Positions 24,029 through 32,322 are shown, numbered from the stretch's first letter. The stretch: DNA of 51,935 nt from Acidobacteriota bacterium (GCA_012719455.1 JAAYAJ010000095.1:1-51935); one strand, 5' to 3'. Notes: generated by a model not told the origin, from the sequence alone. Numbers and translations: made by a program.

Positions 24029-25473
24029 TGGAATTCGAAGCCGTCATCGGCCTGGAAATTCACGTGGAGCTCAATAGCGCCACCAAGCTGTTTTGCGACT
24101 GCCCCAACCGTCCCGGCGACGAACCGAACCGGAATACCTGCCCCACCTGCCTCTGGTTTCCGGGGGCGGCGCCGCGGCTCGGCCGCGCGCCTCTCGAGAA
24201 GGCGGCCCTTCTCTCCCTGGGGCTGGGGGGTGAACTGCAGCCGCGGAGCGCGTTCGACCAGAAGGTGTACTACTACCCCGACCTGCCCAAGGGGTACCAG
24301 CTGTCGCAGGCGCGCCTCCCCCTCTCCCGCGGGGGCGGAATCGAGATCACCGACGAGGCGGGGGAGCGGAAGACACTGCGTATTCACCACATCCACATGG
24401 AAGAGGATGTCGCGCGCCTGGTGCACCAAGTGGAGGGGCGAACCCCTGTCAGTCTTGTCGACTTCAACCGCGCCGGGGCGCCGCTGGTGGAAATCGTCAC
24501 CGAGCCCGACTTCCGTTCCCCTTTCGAGGCGATGGAATTCCTGAAGGCCCTGCGCACCCGGGTACGCTACGTCGGGGCCTCCGACTGCAGCATGGACAAC
24601 GGCACCATGCGTGTCGACGCCAATATCTCCATCCGTCCACGGGGGTCCGGCGAGTTAGGGACCAAGGTGGAGGTCAAGAACATGAACTCCGTCCGGCACG
24701 TCGGGGACGCCATCGCCTACGAAATCGACCGCCAGCGCGCCCTGGTGGAGGCTGGGGAGGCGGTGGTGCTGCACACGCGCCTCTGGGACCCTGACCGGAA
24801 GGCCACCCTCCCGATGCGGGGTAAGTTCGAGGGCCCCTGCGTGCCCGATCCCTCGGTTCCCGTCATCGACCTCTCTCCGGAATGGATCGGGCGGATGCGG
24901 GAGCGGCTTCCGGAGATGCCCGCAGCGCGGACCGCGCGCATGGCGGCGGCTTACGGCCTTTCGGACGAGGAGGCGCGCTTCCTTTGCGCCGAGGTGGAGG
25001 TCGCGGACTACTTCGAGGCGGTGGCGCGGGAGGGGGTTGCGCCGCGCCTGGCCATGCACTGGATCGCCACCCAGCTCCTGCCCGCCCTGAAGGAGCGGAA
25101 GCTCGATCCGGGCCGCTCGCCGGTCGGTCCCGTGCGGCTGGCGGCGCTGCTCGGAATGCTGGCGCGGGAGGAGGTCAACGCGGGCGCCGCGCGCGAGGTG
25201 TTGCTCGAGATGTTCGATTCGGACGAGGCGCCGGAAGCGATCGTCGGCGCCCGCGGGTTGACGCAGCAGTCCGACGCCGGGCAGCTGGAGGCCCTCGCCG
25301 ACCAGGTCCTGTCCCAGCATCCGGAGGCCGTCCAGGACATCCGCCGCGGCCAGGGGAAGGCGATCGGTTTCCTGATCGGCCAGGTCATGCAGGCATCGGG
25401 CGGGCGGGCCAATCCCCGGGTGATCAGGGAACTGCTGCACCGGAAACTCTCCATCGGCGACGAGCCGGGATAG
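24028..25473 (+). CDS. gatB: Aspartyl/glutamyl-tRNA amidotransferase subunit B, divergent
   Basis: This 481-residue protein has the GatB kinase-like core that phosphorylates mischarged Asp/Glu-tRNA: VIGLEIHVEL (catalytic Glu and His), zinc Cys in FCDC and CPTC, YYYPDLPKGYQLSQ, HMEEDVARLVH and NRAGAPLVEIVTEPD. The C-terminal helical and tail domains (YqeY-like) bind tRNA. Divergence from typical GatB is visible: CPVCLGLPGALPVLN reads CPTCLWFPGAAPRLG, and the DYRYFPDPDL box is replaced by PCVPDPSVPVID. The ATG overlaps the pseudo-GatA stop (TGATG), so synthesis is coupled. It probably acts in a complex with the AspRS-GatC fusion to make Asn-tRNA(Asn). The nitrogen source is unclear. Confidence 0.9.
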   Translation: MEFEAVIGLEIHVELNSATKLFCDCPNRPGDEPNRNTCPTCLWFPGAAPRLGRAPLEKAALLSLGLGGELQPRSAFDQKVYYYPDLPKGYQLSQARLPLSRGGGIEITDEAGERKTLRIHHIHMEEDVARLVHQVEGRTPVSLVDFNRAGAPLVEIVTEPDFRSPFEAMEFLKALRTRVRYVGASDCSMDNGTMRVDANISIRPRGSGELGTKVEVKNMNSVRHVGDAIAYEIDRQRALVEAGEAVVLHTRLWDPDRKATLPMRGKFEGPCVPDPSVPVIDLSPEWIGRMRERLPEMPAARTARMAAAYGLSDEEARFLCAEVEVADYFEAVAREGVAPRLAMHWIATQLLPALKERKLDPGRSPVGPVRLAALLGMLAREEVNAGAAREVLLEMFDSDEAPEAIVGARGLTQQSDAGQLEALADQVLSQHPEAVQDIRRGQGKAIGFLIGQVMQASGGRANPRVIRELLHRKLSIGDEPG

Positions 25474-25617
25474 CCGTCGCCATACCTACAGCCGTTGCAT
25501 ACCTATGGTCGCGGGAAACCGTGACGCCGAAATCGAATTTGTGTTGAAACAAATCTCCGTCCAGGTTGTCTGATGGAGTGTCGGCCTTTTTTGCGACCAC
25601 ACATCGGAGGACACATC
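25474..25617. other. Short intergenic gap with direct repeats
   Basis: CATACCTA occurs twice, 17 bases apart (about 25482 and 25499), inside a region flanked by CCATA and TATGG. This could be a regulator site for the crystallin gene. GGAGG precedes the ATG at 25618. Confidence 0.25.
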
Positions 25618-26307
25618 ATGAGACAGAGACCGTGGCTATGGCTTTTGACCCTTGTACTCCTGACGGGATCCCCGGCTGCGGCCCAGCGCGGCCGGGACCG
25701 GGACGACCGGCCCCGGGGCAACCGTAATTCCCAGGAGGAGAGGGAAGAGGCGCGGGCGCGGGAGCGGGAGTGGCGCGAATACCTGAAGGAGCGGAGGAAG
25801 GCGTACAAGGAGGAAGCGCGGGCGACGCGGGAGGAACGGCGGGAGTTCGAGCGGTACCTGCGCGAACGCAACCGGCGGGAACAGGACCGGCAATGGCGGG
25901 CGTTCCTGGGCGCGCGGCGTCATGGCTACAAGCCCTATGCGCAGGCAACGGAACGGGAGCGCAAGGAATTTGAAAAGTATCGCCGCGACACTTTCCCCGG
26001 CACTGCCGGGAGCGACGGCTTCGGCGACCAGGGGCGATGGAGGGGCTTGGGGACTCCGACAAACGGCGCCTGTTTCTACACCGACGCCGATTACAGGGGG
26101 AGCCGCTTCTGCATGGCGGCGGGGGAGCGGAAGGAACATGTCCCCAATGGCTACAACGACAAGATCTCCTCGGTCCGCATCTACGGCAGGGCGCGGGTGA
26201 CCCTGTACCAGGATTCGAATTTCCGGGGCTCCCGGCGGGTGGTCACGGCCGACGCCCCGGGCCTCGAGGGCTTCAACGACAAGACCTCGTCGATCGAGGT
26301 GCGTTAG
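25618..26307 (+). CDS. Secreted beta-gamma crystallin domain protein with charged coiled-coil segment
   Basis: This 229-residue protein has a signal peptide (residues 1-22, cleaved after PAAAQ). A long stretch rich in Arg and Glu (about 23-130) should form a charged helix or coiled coil. The C-terminal 80 residues are a beta-gamma crystallin domain: ACFYTDADYRGSRFCMAAGE and VTLYQDSNFRGSRRVV are the two Greek-key motifs. NDKISS and NDKTSS match the double N/D-N/D-x-x-S/T-S calcium clamp, so calcium binding is predicted. The protein should act in the periplasm or outside the cell. GGAGG precedes the ATG. A terminator follows immediately, so it is probably expressed alone. Confidence 0.88.
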   Translation: MRQRPWLWLLTLVLLTGSPAAAQRGRDRDDRPRGNRNSQEEREEARAREREWREYLKERRKAYKEEARATREERREFERYLRERNRREQDRQWRAFLGARRHGYKPYAQATERERKEFEKYRRDTFPGTAGSDGFGDQGRWRGLGTPTNGACFYTDADYRGSRFCMAAGERKEHVPNGYNDKISSVRIYGRARVTLYQDSNFRGSRRVVTADAPGLEGFNDKTSSIEVR

Positions 26308-26329
26308 AAGGGCTGGATACGCCCTTTTT
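26308..26329 (+). terminator. Intrinsic terminator after the crystallin gene
   Basis: AAGGGC (26308-26313) pairs with GCCCTT (26321-26326) around a 7-nt loop, and the T run continues to 26329. It lies directly after the crystallin stop, between two convergent genes. Confidence 0.7.
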
Positions 26330-26360
26330 CCCGGGCGGCGGGACAGGATGGGGAGAGACT

Positions 26361-26960
26361 TCAGATCTTGCCCAGGCCCTGGCGGACGACGACGGGTTCG
26401 TCTCCCGTGAAATCGACGACGGTCGAGGGCTCCAGTCCCCCCGGGCCGGCATCGAGGAAGACATCGACCAGGTGGCCGAAGATGTCCTCGATTTCATCGG
26501 GATCGCTCAAGTAGGAACCACCGGGAAGCGAGGCGCTGGTGCTGATGACCGGGTGCCCCAGGCCGTCGAGCAGCGCCCGGCAGACCGGGTGGTCGGGCAC
26601 GCGGATGCCGACGGTCTTCCTCTTTTCCAGCAGGATCTTGGGCACTTGCCGGGTGGCTGCAAGGAGGAAGGTGTAGGGACCGGGCAGGAGGTGGCGCATC
26701 ACCTTGTAGGCTGTGTTCGGGACAAACGCATATTCGGCGATGTTCTTCAAGTCGCGGCAGATGAAGCTCAGGAGCTTCCGTTTGTCGTTCCCCTTGATGC
26801 GGTAGATCTTTTCGATCGCCCCCTTGTCAAGGAGGTTGCAGCCGAGACCGTAGACCGAATCGGTCGGGTAAATAACAAGGCCGCCGCCGCGGAGCGCGTC
26901 GAAGGCGGGTTCGAGCAGCCGTGCCTGGGGGGTCTCCGGGTGTATCCGAATCCGTTTCAT
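26361..26960 (-). CDS. YciO/Sua5/YrdC-family protein (threonylcarbamoyl-AMP synthase-like)
   Basis: This 199-residue cytosolic protein has LRGGGLVIYPTDSVYGLGC near residues 24-42, the ATP/bicarbonate-binding strand of the family. IYRIKGNDKRKLLSFI, PGPYTFLLAATRQVP, TVGIRVPDHP and HPVISTSASLPG follow in order. Sua5/TsaC makes the threonylcarbamoyl-AMP used for t6A in tRNA. The KGNDKRK version and the overall length resemble the YciO subgroup, whose physiological role is less certain than that of TsaC. It converges on the crystallin gene. Confidence 0.85.
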   Translation of the reverse strand: MKRIRIHPETPQARLLEPAFDALRGGGLVIYPTDSVYGLGCNLLDKGAIEKIYRIKGNDKRKLLSFICRDLKNIAEYAFVPNTAYKVMRHLLPGPYTFLLAATRQVPKILLEKRKTVGIRVPDHPVCRALLDGLGHPVISTSASLPGGSYLSDPDEIEDIFGHLVDVFLDAGPGGLEPSTVVDFTGDEPVVVRQGLGKI

Positions 26961-26997
26961 CGTCGTGTTTGGTCTCCAGGAATTCCAGTATATCCCT

Positions 26998-27213
26998 TTA
27001 CGGTTTCCCGGGCACTCCTTTTTTCCGCGCCCCCGGCGGGCGCCCGGTGGAGGGGGCCGGTTCCGCTCCGGCCCCGCGGCGCCGCTTCACCGCCTGCCGG
27101 AGCAGGTATTCGATCTGGCCGTTGACGCTGCGCAGTTCGGCCGCGGCCCAAGCCTCCACCTCGGCCCACAATTCCGGATCCACCCTCAGAAGAAAAGACT
27201 TTCGCTTGTCCAT
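26998..27213 (-). CDS. Small Arc-like ribbon-helix-helix DNA-binding protein
   Basis: This 71-residue protein starts with [25 protein letters not shown], a ribbon-helix-helix strand and helix, followed by [17 protein letters not shown] for the second helix. The C-terminal tail is basic and Pro/Gly-rich. It should bind DNA as a dimer. ATG at 27213 is preferred over GTG at 27219. Its gene starts immediately after the small membrane-protein gene, and a striking 28-bp palindrome lies at the head of that unit. Autoregulation is the simplest reading. No toxin partner is visible. Confidence 0.75.
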   Translation of the reverse strand: MDKRKSFLLRVDPELWAEVEAWAAAELRSVNGQIEYLLRQAVKRRRGAGAEPAPSTGRPPGARKKGVPGKP

Positions 27214-27215
27214 CG

Positions 27216-27473
27216 TCACGGTTCAGGACCAGGTATAGAGCGTGCGGTGTTGACCACGGGGTGCACCTCGGATTCGCCGCAGAGCACGGGGATCATCAGG
27301 ACGGACAGGGCGATGAGCAGCGGGTGCGAGGTCCCCCGGCTCTCCGCGGCGATGCAGTAGACGAGGAGCGCAATGTCGGCGAGCATCAGGACCAGCGGCA
27401 GGACGAGGGCGGCCCGGCCGTTGTGAACGGTGACCGCTTGTTCGGTGTTCCAGGCATTGTTTTCGGTGGTCAT
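27216..27473 (-). CDS. Small membrane protein, possibly the N-terminal remnant of an SPFH/band-7 protein
   Basis: The 85-residue product has a polar start ([18 protein letters not shown]) and two hydrophobic segments (about 21-43 and 50-66), so it is probably an inner-membrane hairpin. This resembles the N-terminus of a group of SPFH-domain proteins often paired with an Arc-like gene, as I recall. Here the frame stops after [13 protein letters not shown] with no SPFH domain. AAGGAAA lies before the ATG at 27473. It could be a functional short protein or the left-over of a deleted gene. A longer frame to 27905 is antisense to the radical SAM gene and is not used. Confidence 0.5.
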   Translation of the reverse strand: MTTENNAWNTEQAVTVHNGRAALVLPLVLMLADIALLVYCIAAESRGTSHPLLIALSVLMIPVLCGESEVHPVVNTARSIPGPEP

Positions 27474-27486
27474 GGCGCTTTCCTTT

Positions 27487-27514
27487 GGTATCAAAGTGAT
27501 ATCACGTTGATACC
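27487..27514 (-). promoter_or_regulatory. 28-bp nested palindrome, probable operator of the membrane protein/RHH unit
   Basis: GGTATCAA (27487-27494) and TTGATACC (27507-27514) flank GTGATATCAC (27496-27505), itself a perfect palindrome. Only one symmetric pair of bases breaks the full dyad. This gives four half-sites spaced about one helical turn apart, a typical arrangement for cooperative ribbon-helix-helix repressors. It ends 14 bases upstream of the start at 27473. Confidence 0.7.
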
Positions 27515-27603
27515 AGAGGAGGGGTTTGCGGCGCAAGGGCTGTTTTGTTATGGTTACAGGGGCGTGTGGGTGGGGCAACCGGGCTTTTACGACGGAGGGC
27601 GTG

Positions 27604-28878
27604 ATGCGGGTACTCCTGGTTTCTGCCAATCGCGAGGACGGCGACATGCGGGTGCCCGCCCTCGGGATGGCCTCGGTGGGCGCGGCGGCCGAAAGGGCTG
27701 GGCATGATACCCGGTTGCTCGACCTGATGATCGAGACCGAGCCCCGGCGCGCGCTCGAGAAGGCCATCGCAGATTTCGGCCCCGACGCCATCGGCATCAG
27801 CGTGCGCAACATCGACAACCAGTGCATGCGCCACCCGCGCTTCCTCCTCGACCAGGCGCGGGATGCCGTCGCCCTTTGCCGGGAAGCCTCCGCGGCTCCA
27901 ATCATCCTGGGCGGGGCGGGCTACAGCATCCTGCCCGGGCCCATCCTGGAATACCTGGGCGCCGACATGGGGATTGCCGGGGAAGGAGAACGCGGTTTCC
28001 CCGAACTGCTCGCCCGGATCGGGGCGGGCCTGGACCCGGGCGCCCTTCCCGGGCTCTACCGGGCGGGAGGGGAGGGGGGCGCACCCTGCGCCTATGTTCA
28101 GGATCTCGACGAACTGCCGCTGCCCGATCCGCGCCTGCTGGCGCGTTCCCTGGCCGGAGCCGCCGACGCCCCGGTCCCCGTGCAGAGCCGGCGCGGCTGT
28201 CCCCTCGCCTGCAGCTACTGTTCGACTCCCACGATCGAGGGGAGGATCGTGCGCCGGCGTTCGCCGGAGGCGGTGGTCGATTGGATGGCGCGCTGGACGG
28301 CCGAGGGGTTCCGCCGCTTTTACTTTGTAGACAATACCTTCAACCTGCCGGCTGATTACGCCGCCGACCTCTGCGGCGCCATCCTGCGCGCGCGCCTCGA
28401 TGTCGACTGGCGTTGCATCCTCGTTCCCGTCGATCTGACCCCGGAGCTGGCCGAACTCATGGCGCGGGCCGGGTGCCGGGAGGTCAGCCTGGGGTTCGAA
28501 AGCGGGTCGGCGGCGCTTTTGAGGGGGATGGGCAAGCCTTACGATCCCGTAGAGGTGCGCCTTGCCAGCGAACGCCTGCGGCACGCGGGGATCGCCCGGA
28601 TGGGATTTCTCCTTCTGGGCGGCCCCGGCGAGACTGAAGCGACCGCCCGGGAGAGCCTTGATTTCGCCGAGTCCCTGGAACTGGAATCCCTCATGATCAC
28701 CATCGGGGTGCGCATCTACCCCGGTACCGACGTCGCCCGCTTCGCCCGCGGGGAGGGGGTGATCTCCTCCGACGCCGAACTCCTTCATCCCCGCTTCTAC
28801 ATGGCACGGGGGCTCGAGGACCGGCTCCACGCGCTGGCCGCCGAGCGACAGTCCCGCAATCCCGGCTGGATTCTCTAA
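27604..28878 (+). CDS. B12-binding-domain radical SAM protein
   Basis: This 424-residue protein has an N-terminal cobalamin-binding-like Rossmann domain (VLLVSANREDGDMRVPALGM, then IILGGAGYSILP and ADMGIAGEGE). The radical SAM core follows with RRGCPLACSYCSTP (CxxxCxxC for the 4Fe-4S cluster, about residues 200-207), FYFVDNTFNLP and VSLGFESGSAALLRGMGK. GGAGG precedes the ATG at 27604; the in-frame stretch back to 27526 is in the operator region and not used. The reaction cannot be predicted. The gene stands alone and divergent from the RHH unit, sharing the upstream region. Confidence 0.88.
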   Translation: MRVLLVSANREDGDMRVPALGMASVGAAAERAGHDTRLLDLMIETEPRRALEKAIADFGPDAIGISVRNIDNQCMRHPRFLLDQARDAVALCREASAAPIILGGAGYSILPGPILEYLGADMGIAGEGERGFPELLARIGAGLDPGALPGLYRAGGEGGAPCAYVQDLDELPLPDPRLLARSLAGAADAPVPVQSRRGCPLACSYCSTPTIEGRIVRRRSPEAVVDWMARWTAEGFRRFYFVDNTFNLPADYAADLCGAILRARLDVDWRCILVPVDLTPELAELMARAGCREVSLGFESGSAALLRGMGKPYDPVEVRLASERLRHAGIARMGFLLLGGPGETEATARESLDFAESLELESLMITIGVRIYPGTDVARFARGEGVISSDAELLHPRFYMARGLEDRLHALAAERQSRNPGWIL

Positions 28879-28961
28879 CCTGCCCCGCGCACCCGGCGGG
28901 CTCGAGGCGGTCCAGGACCCGTCGCGGGGAACCGGCCGCCCGGCGCAGTTTTCACTTCTTC

Positions 28962-29939
28962 CTATGTTTCGACGCGGGGTTCGGGGATCCCTGGTGTGGA
29001 TTCGCCGCCCGGCAGACCCCGGTCCCCCCTGAAATCCTGAAGGAACCGGAGCTGCCATTCAAGGCTCGAGATCCGCGGCAGGTCCAGCCCGGACCGGGCG
29101 GCGGCCTGGACCGGCCTGGAGTAGATGGTTTCGATCTCCATCGGGCGGCCGTGGTCGTAGTCCAGCTTCATGCTGGGAGCGTAGGGTGTCATCCGGAGCG
29201 TCTGCTCGATCATTTCATCCGCCAGCGCTTCCGGCAGGGGGGCGCCGCACCGGCCCGCTCCGTGGATGACTTCGAGCATGATCTCCCGGACCAGTCGCCG
29301 CGAAGCCTCGTGCCGCACCAACCGGTCGGTCGTGGTGTCCATGACGACGGTCAGCCCGTTGAAGGGGACGTTCCACACCAGCTTCCGCCAGCGGGCGGCG
29401 GCCAGGTCGGGCGTGCATTCCGCCTGGACTCCGGCCGCGCGAAAATCGGCGGCCACCAGCCGCACGATTTCCGGATCGGTCCTCCCGTGTGCGCCGAGGG
29501 TGAGTGCGCCGTAATCGAGATGACGCACGTGTCCGGGGCCCACCTTGTGGCAGCACACGAAAGCCAGTCCTCCCGCGATGGCGGCCGCGGGCAGCCGGTC
29601 CTGGAGATCTTCCTCCACCTCCAGGCCGTTCTGCAGCAGCAGGACGACGCCGCCGGCGCCGAGCAACGGGCGCAAGAGCTCGGGCAACAGGGGGTTCGAG
29701 GTGGTTTTCAGGCACACCAGGAGGATGTCACACTCCGGCATGAGGCCCGTCTCCGGGTAGGCGCGGACCCGGTCCAGGTGAAAATCCCCCAGCACCGAAT
29801 CGACCCGGAGTCCCAGCCGGCGTACGTGGTCGTAGTCGCTCCGGAGGAGGAAGTGCACTTCCCGCCCGGCCCTGGCCAGCATCCCCCCGTAGAAGCCGCC
29901 GAGGGCGCCCGTTCCGATTACTCCGTATCTGAAAGCCAT
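28962..29939 (-). CDS. Ketopantoate reductase (PanE/ApbA) family protein
   Basis: This 325-residue cytosolic enzyme has the NADP-binding YGVIGTGALGGFYGGMLARAG at residues 5-25. LLLQNGLEVEEDL, ARWRKLVWNVPFNGLT (catalytic Lys and Asn) and APSMKLDYDHGRPMEIETI, the PanE C-terminal signature, follow. Members reduce 2-dehydropantoate to pantoate for coenzyme A synthesis, but many paralogues act on other 2-ketoacids. No panB or panC is nearby, so I leave the symbol empty. The gene follows an SDR gene on the same strand. Confidence 0.8.
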   Translation of the reverse strand: MAFRYGVIGTGALGGFYGGMLARAGREVHFLLRSDYDHVRRLGLRVDSVLGDFHLDRVRAYPETGLMPECDILLVCLKTTSNPLLPELLRPLLGAGGVVLLLQNGLEVEEDLQDRLPAAAIAGGLAFVCCHKVGPGHVRHLDYGALTLGAHGRTDPEIVRLVAADFRAAGVQAECTPDLAAARWRKLVWNVPFNGLTVVMDTTTDRLVRHEASRRLVREIMLEVIHGAGRCGAPLPEALADEMIEQTLRMTPYAPSMKLDYDHGRPMEIETIYSRPVQAAARSGLDLPRISSLEWQLRFLQDFRGDRGLPGGESTPGIPEPRVET

Positions 29940-29944
29940 GAAAC

Positions 29945-30087
29945 TACCATCCTTGGATCCGGGGGTCGATCGCCGAGGTGGAACACCAGGCCGGCGGAGA
30001 CCCGCAGGTTGTTTGAGCGGTCGTTGGTCCCGCTGAAGAATATCCAGGCGCCGGACGGGATGCGCCCTGCGACCGGAACCGGTTCGT
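29945..30087 (-). pseudogene. Possible 3' remnant of an outer-membrane beta-barrel gene
   Basis: Between the SDR stop and the PanE-like start, one frame stays open and encodes about 45 residues including FFSGTNDRSNNLRVSAG followed by LVFHLGD. This reads like the last two strands of an outer-membrane beta-barrel, as in proteins ending NNLRxSAGxxFRF. It has no start codon of its own, and upstream the frame runs into the SDR gene as an antisense-free shadow. I read it as a relic; chance similarity is possible. Confidence 0.35.
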
Positions 30088-30894
30088 TCACCCCAGGAGC
30101 AGGATGCCGCCGTCGTGGACCACGACGGTGCCGGTGATATGGTTTCCCGCCGGGGAGGAGAGGAAGACGCACAGGGCGCCGATTTCGATCGGCTCGGCGA
30201 AGCGGTGCATCGGCATCTGGTTTTCGAACTTTTCCAGGGCGTCCGGGGGGAGATCCTTGTCCAGGTCGGAGTGGGTCGGGCCGGGGGCGATGCCGTTGAC
30301 CCGGATGCCGTAGTCTCCGAAATCGAGCGCCATGTTGCGCGTGAACATGTCCAGCGCCGCTTTGGAGGCGTGGTAGGAGGGCATCGGGTGGGTCTTTGCC
30401 CCGCCCAGGTCCTGTCCCCCCACCGAGGAGATGTTGATGATGCTTCCGCCGCGCCCCGCGCGGATCATGTGCGGCGCCACCTCGTAAATCATGTAGGCCG
30501 GCCCGTTGAGGTTGGTGTTGATGACGCGGTGCCACTCCTCCAGGTCCCTGTCCTCGAGGAAATCGCCGACGGTGGACACCCCGGCGTTGTTGACCAGCAC
30601 GTCGACGGCGGGAAAGCGCCGGAAGACTTCGGCCACCGCCCCCTTCACGCTCGCAAGGTCGCCCACGTCGCAGGGGACACAGAAGCATTCGGTTCCGTGT
30701 TGCCGGAGTTCCGCAACGGCCCGGTCCCCGCTTTCGCGGCTGCGGCAGAGCAGGGCCACGTTCGCCCCGCTTTCGGCGTAGGCCCGGCTGATTCCAAACC
30801 CGATGCCCCGGTTGCCGCCGGTGACGATGACGTTGAAGCCTTTGACCGAAAAGGCGTTCTTCATGCTCTCGATGGGGGGCGCTTTGATCGTCAT
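30088..30894 (-). CDS. Short-chain dehydrogenase/reductase
   Basis: This 268-residue cytosolic oxidoreductase has the cofactor motif TGGNRGIGFGI (about residues 25-35), the structural NNAG, and the active-site Ser in IINISSVGG. YHASKAALDMF carries the catalytic Tyr and Lys. The C-terminus reads GNHITGTVVVHDGG, the standard SDR ending. All catalytic residues are intact. Arg-Ser after the second strand (CRSRES) suggests NADP rather than NAD. Substrate is unknown. The DUF169 and PanE-like genes flank it on the same strand. Confidence 0.88.
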   Translation of the reverse strand: MTIKAPPIESMKNAFSVKGFNVIVTGGNRGIGFGISRAYAESGANVALLCRSRESGDRAVAELRQHGTECFCVPCDVGDLASVKGAVAEVFRRFPAVDVLVNNAGVSTVGDFLEDRDLEEWHRVINTNLNGPAYMIYEVAPHMIRAGRGGSIINISSVGGQDLGGAKTHPMPSYHASKAALDMFTRNMALDFGDYGIRVNGIAPGPTHSDLDKDLPPDALEKFENQMPMHRFAEPIEIGALCVFLSSPAGNHITGTVVVHDGGILLLG

Positions 30895-30948
30895 GGTCTT
30901 CCTTTCAGGGAAATCCAGGGTTTCGGGAAAGCGATGAGCCGGGATAGT

Positions 30949-31710
30949 TCAGTCCTCTTTGGATTTGCGCGCCAGGTCCGAAAGGATGCCCCCGAACTCT
31001 TCCAGGTAGGCGCTCTTGCTCCCGTGCGAGGGGAGGTGCCAATTCATCCTGCCGAGATTGGCTGTGACCGTAGGGAGCCACTGGTGGGGTATCGTCACCA
31101 GGACCGTATCCGCGGGGAACAGTTCGCGCCCCTTCATCCCGTGCACGAATTCGGGGAGGAAGTAATTCACCTTGCCGCGCTGGAACGGGTAGATGAGGGC
31201 CCAAGCGCACCCCATGACCGGGGTGACACGGGAGGCGTAGGGTTCGCCGGTGGAGTAGGTCACGGCGCGCAGGAGGATTTCGGCCTGGGAGGGGTCCGCG
31301 GCGAAGACCGTGACATCGGGGTCGAAGCCGGCCCGGTCCAGGCGGGAGAAGACCACGTAGCGGACGACGCCGCGGTCGAACCGGGGCACGTGCCGGTACA
31401 GGGCGTAATTGGCCCGGGCCTCCTCGAACACCCCGAGGCGCTCCCCGATCTGCCCGCTCTCGGCGAACGGTTCCATCGCCTGCATCCCCAGCAGGATCCT
31501 GCCCACGCAGCTTTCCTCGTACCCGGGGCCGAAAAAAAACGGCTCGGGCGCGCGCCCGGCTTCCAGCAGCATCTCGCACAGCGAGAGCGGTTTTTCGGGC
31601 GGCAGCGGCCGCACGCCTTCCGGCTGGAAATACTGGAACTTGACCGCCACCGGGGGATATTTGAAACGAAATCTCTCGCAAATGGACAGATCGGTCTGCA
31701 TCGGCTTCAT
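30949..31710 (-). CDS. DUF169-family protein
   Basis: This 253-residue soluble protein fits DUF169: PPVAVKFQYFQPEGV near residue 20, SLCEMLLEAG, GRILLGMQ with a preceding ESCVG, and VMGCAWALIYPFQRGKVNYFLPEF. Conserved cysteines in these blocks (LCEM, SCVG, MGCA) are typical of the family and may bind metal or a cofactor. GAGG lies 8 bases before the ATG. Function is not established. It is common in anaerobes and often near oxidoreductases, as here upstream of an SDR gene. Confidence 0.75.
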   Translation of the reverse strand: MKPMQTDLSICERFRFKYPPVAVKFQYFQPEGVRPLPPEKPLSLCEMLLEAGRAPEPFFFGPGYEESCVGRILLGMQAMEPFAESGQIGERLGVFEEARANYALYRHVPRFDRGVVRYVVFSRLDRAGFDPDVTVFAADPSQAEILLRAVTYSTGEPYASRVTPVMGCAWALIYPFQRGKVNYFLPEFVHGMKGRELFPADTVLVTIPHQWLPTVTANLGRMNWHLPSHGSKSAYLEEFGGILSDLARKSKED

Positions 31711-31836
31711 CTCATCACCTCCCGCGAGGGCTTCTTTCTAACATATCCGCCGTCGGCGACGCAAATGGCGGTTGACCCCGGAGGCGCCGGTTTTTCGCGC
31801 GATCGGCTGAATTTGACCTCCTTCAGGCGGGGGAGC

Positions 31837-32322
31837 CTATTTCATCATCCCCTTGCGCACGTACTCCATGAGGCCCCCCGCCGCGATCAGTTCCTGCATG
31901 AAGGCGGGGATCGGCTTGGCGGCGTATTCGCGCCGGAGGGCGAGGTTGGTGATCTTCCCGGTCGCGGTGTCCATCCTGAGGACCTGGCCGTTTTCAGCCT
32001 CGACGGCGCACTCCATGATGGTCAACCCGATGTTGAAGGCGTTGCGGTAAAAGATGCGGGCGAAGCTTTCCGCCACCACGCACGCCACGCCGGCGGCCTT
32101 GATGGCGATCGGCGCGTGCTCGCGCGAGGATCCGCAGCCGAAGTTCTTGCCGGCCACGATGATGTCGCCCGGCTTGACCCGGGCGGAAAACGCGGGGTCC
32201 GCGTCCTCCATGACGTGGGCCGCCAGTTCCTTGGGATCGCTCGTATTCAGGTAGCGGGCGGGAATGATTTCATCCGTGTTGACGTCGTCGCCGAATATGT
32301 GCACCTTGCCCTTGATGATCAC
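31837..32322 (-). CDS. leuD: 3-isopropylmalate dehydratase small subunit (homoaconitase-type possible)
   Basis: This 161-residue swivel subunit pairs with the large subunit encoded just upstream. [19 protein letters not shown] and [21 protein letters not shown] are its hallmark blocks. The start is a GTG at 32322 that overlaps the leuC stop as GTGA, so the two are translationally coupled; the longer frame to 32715 runs inside leuC. With LeuC it isomerises 2- and 3-isopropylmalate in leucine synthesis. Short archaeal-type LeuCD pairs can also act on related acids, so the substrate is probable rather than proven. Confidence 0.88.
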   Translation of the reverse strand: MIIKGKVHIFGDDVNTDEIIPARYLNTSDPKELAAHVMEDADPAFSARVKPGDIIVAGKNFGCGSSREHAPIAIKAAGVACVVAESFARIFYRNAFNIGLTIMECAVEAENGQVLRMDTATGKITNLALRREYAAKPIPAFMQELIAAGGLMEYVRKGMMK

